Part shown: positions 60,766 through 60,861 of the stretch, one piece after another | Position numbering within the stretch: position 1 is the first letter of the stretch | Layout: each line of letters begins with the position of its first letter | Assembly (NCBI GenBank): GCA_910575605.1 | Contig: CAJTEW010000020.1 | Coordinates: 1 to 60,861 of the forward strand | DNA: 60,861 bases | DNA from: Lachnospiraceae bacterium | GTDB taxonomy: Bacteria; Bacillota; Clostridia; Lachnospirales; Lachnospiraceae | Direction of reading: 5' to 3' | The notes under the pieces: generated by a model | Database searches by the model: none | What the model was told of the DNA's origin: nothing | Seen by the model: the letters and a program-made list of their open reading frames with translations, nothing else | Translations under genes and position numbers: made by a program

Positions 60766-60841
60766 AGGGACAGGGAAAAACGAATCTGGGACGGGGTTTT
60801 TCTAGAAAAACCCCGTCCCAGATTCGTTTTTCCCTGTCCCT
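60766..60841. repeat. Hairpin repeat copy 5 (subfamily B), perfect 76-bp palindrome
   Basis: Arms 60766-60803 and 60804-60841, exact reverse complements without loop, centre TCTAGA. Order: AGGGACAGGG, AAAAACGA, ATCTGGGACGGGG, TTTTTCT. Same boxes as copy 4 but different A/T-rich segments. It lies upstream of the GntR gene at the window edge; the neighbour on the right is unknown. Confidence 0.97.
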
Positions 60842-60861
60842 TAACTACCCTCAGGACTCAA

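Overview
The window looks like a chromosomal segment of a mid-GC, spore-forming Firmicute of the class Clostridia, most likely Lachnospiraceae. This is inferred from AGGAGG-type ribosome sites, TTGACA/TATAAT promoters, Coat_F-like spore proteins, a ClpC/RadA cluster, a nadABC-NiaR operon, a yybP-ykoY manganese riboswitch, and an indolepyruvate oxidoreductase/phenylacetate-CoA ligase cluster. No rRNA, prophage, CRISPR array or complete insertion sequence is visible. The first 38 bases appear to be the 5' end of an IS1182-like transposase gene.

Layout. 237-11,052: a TetR regulator, then a 10-kb alpha-galactoside/alpha-1,6-glucoside locus (GH13 glucosidase, two AraC regulators and a LacI regulator on the minus strand; a divergent solute-binding protein, two permeases and a GH36 alpha-galactosidase on the plus strand). 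A perfect hairpin repeat lies at each end of this locus. 11,035-17,630: CarD-like regulator, DUF975 membrane protein, PTS enzyme I, cold-shock protein, AEC transporter, FAD/Rieske oxidoreductase and a branched RNA element. 17,187-25,000: aryl-pyruvate catabolism (iorA-iorB-small ORF-paaK-ACT) downstream of a HPt protein and a REC/HD-GYP/GGDEF signalling protein, then a YitT protein. 25,041-28,735: clpB and a C39-like peptidase. 28,736-29,376: a long gap with a strong promoter firing into a possible RNA or small-protein gene. 29,377-33,621: a bacterial PARG-like protein with a 2-hydroxyacid dehydrogenase, a dipeptidase, a class I amidotransferase-like hydrolase and two Coat_F-like genes. 33,683-38,273: a MarR-controlled heterodimeric ABC exporter. 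38,495-46,478: dtd, an EamA transporter, a YwaF-like protein, the nadA-nadB-nadC-niaR operon, and a MATE transporter with a divergent MerR regulator. 46,491-52,449: DUF4397 protein, small ORFs, a P-type ATPase behind a manganese riboswitch, and a hemerythrin/CheX-like/response-regulator fusion. 52,521-60,700: LysR, tRNA-Trp, a predicted pantothenate transporter divergent from coaBC, radA, an unknown gene, clpC and a GntR regulator.

The strongest non-gene signal is a family of five long hairpin repeats (803-879, 10976-11052, 38438-38491, 44193-44268, 60766-60841) built from GGGACRGGG boxes. Arms within one copy are virtually identical, yet the A/T-rich parts between boxes differ completely from copy to copy. 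They sit at gene ends and provide the stop codon and last few residues of four neighbouring proteins. This family is the best candidate here for an undescribed mobile or functional element.

Several control circuits can be read directly: NiaR-type operator over the nadA -35 box, MerR operator inside a 19-bp spacer of the MATE promoter, MarR-type palindrome next to the exporter -10 box, two GTTTTGCGCAAAAC-type palindromes 61 bp apart in the sugar locus, and a riboswitch-terminator ahead of the P-type ATPase.
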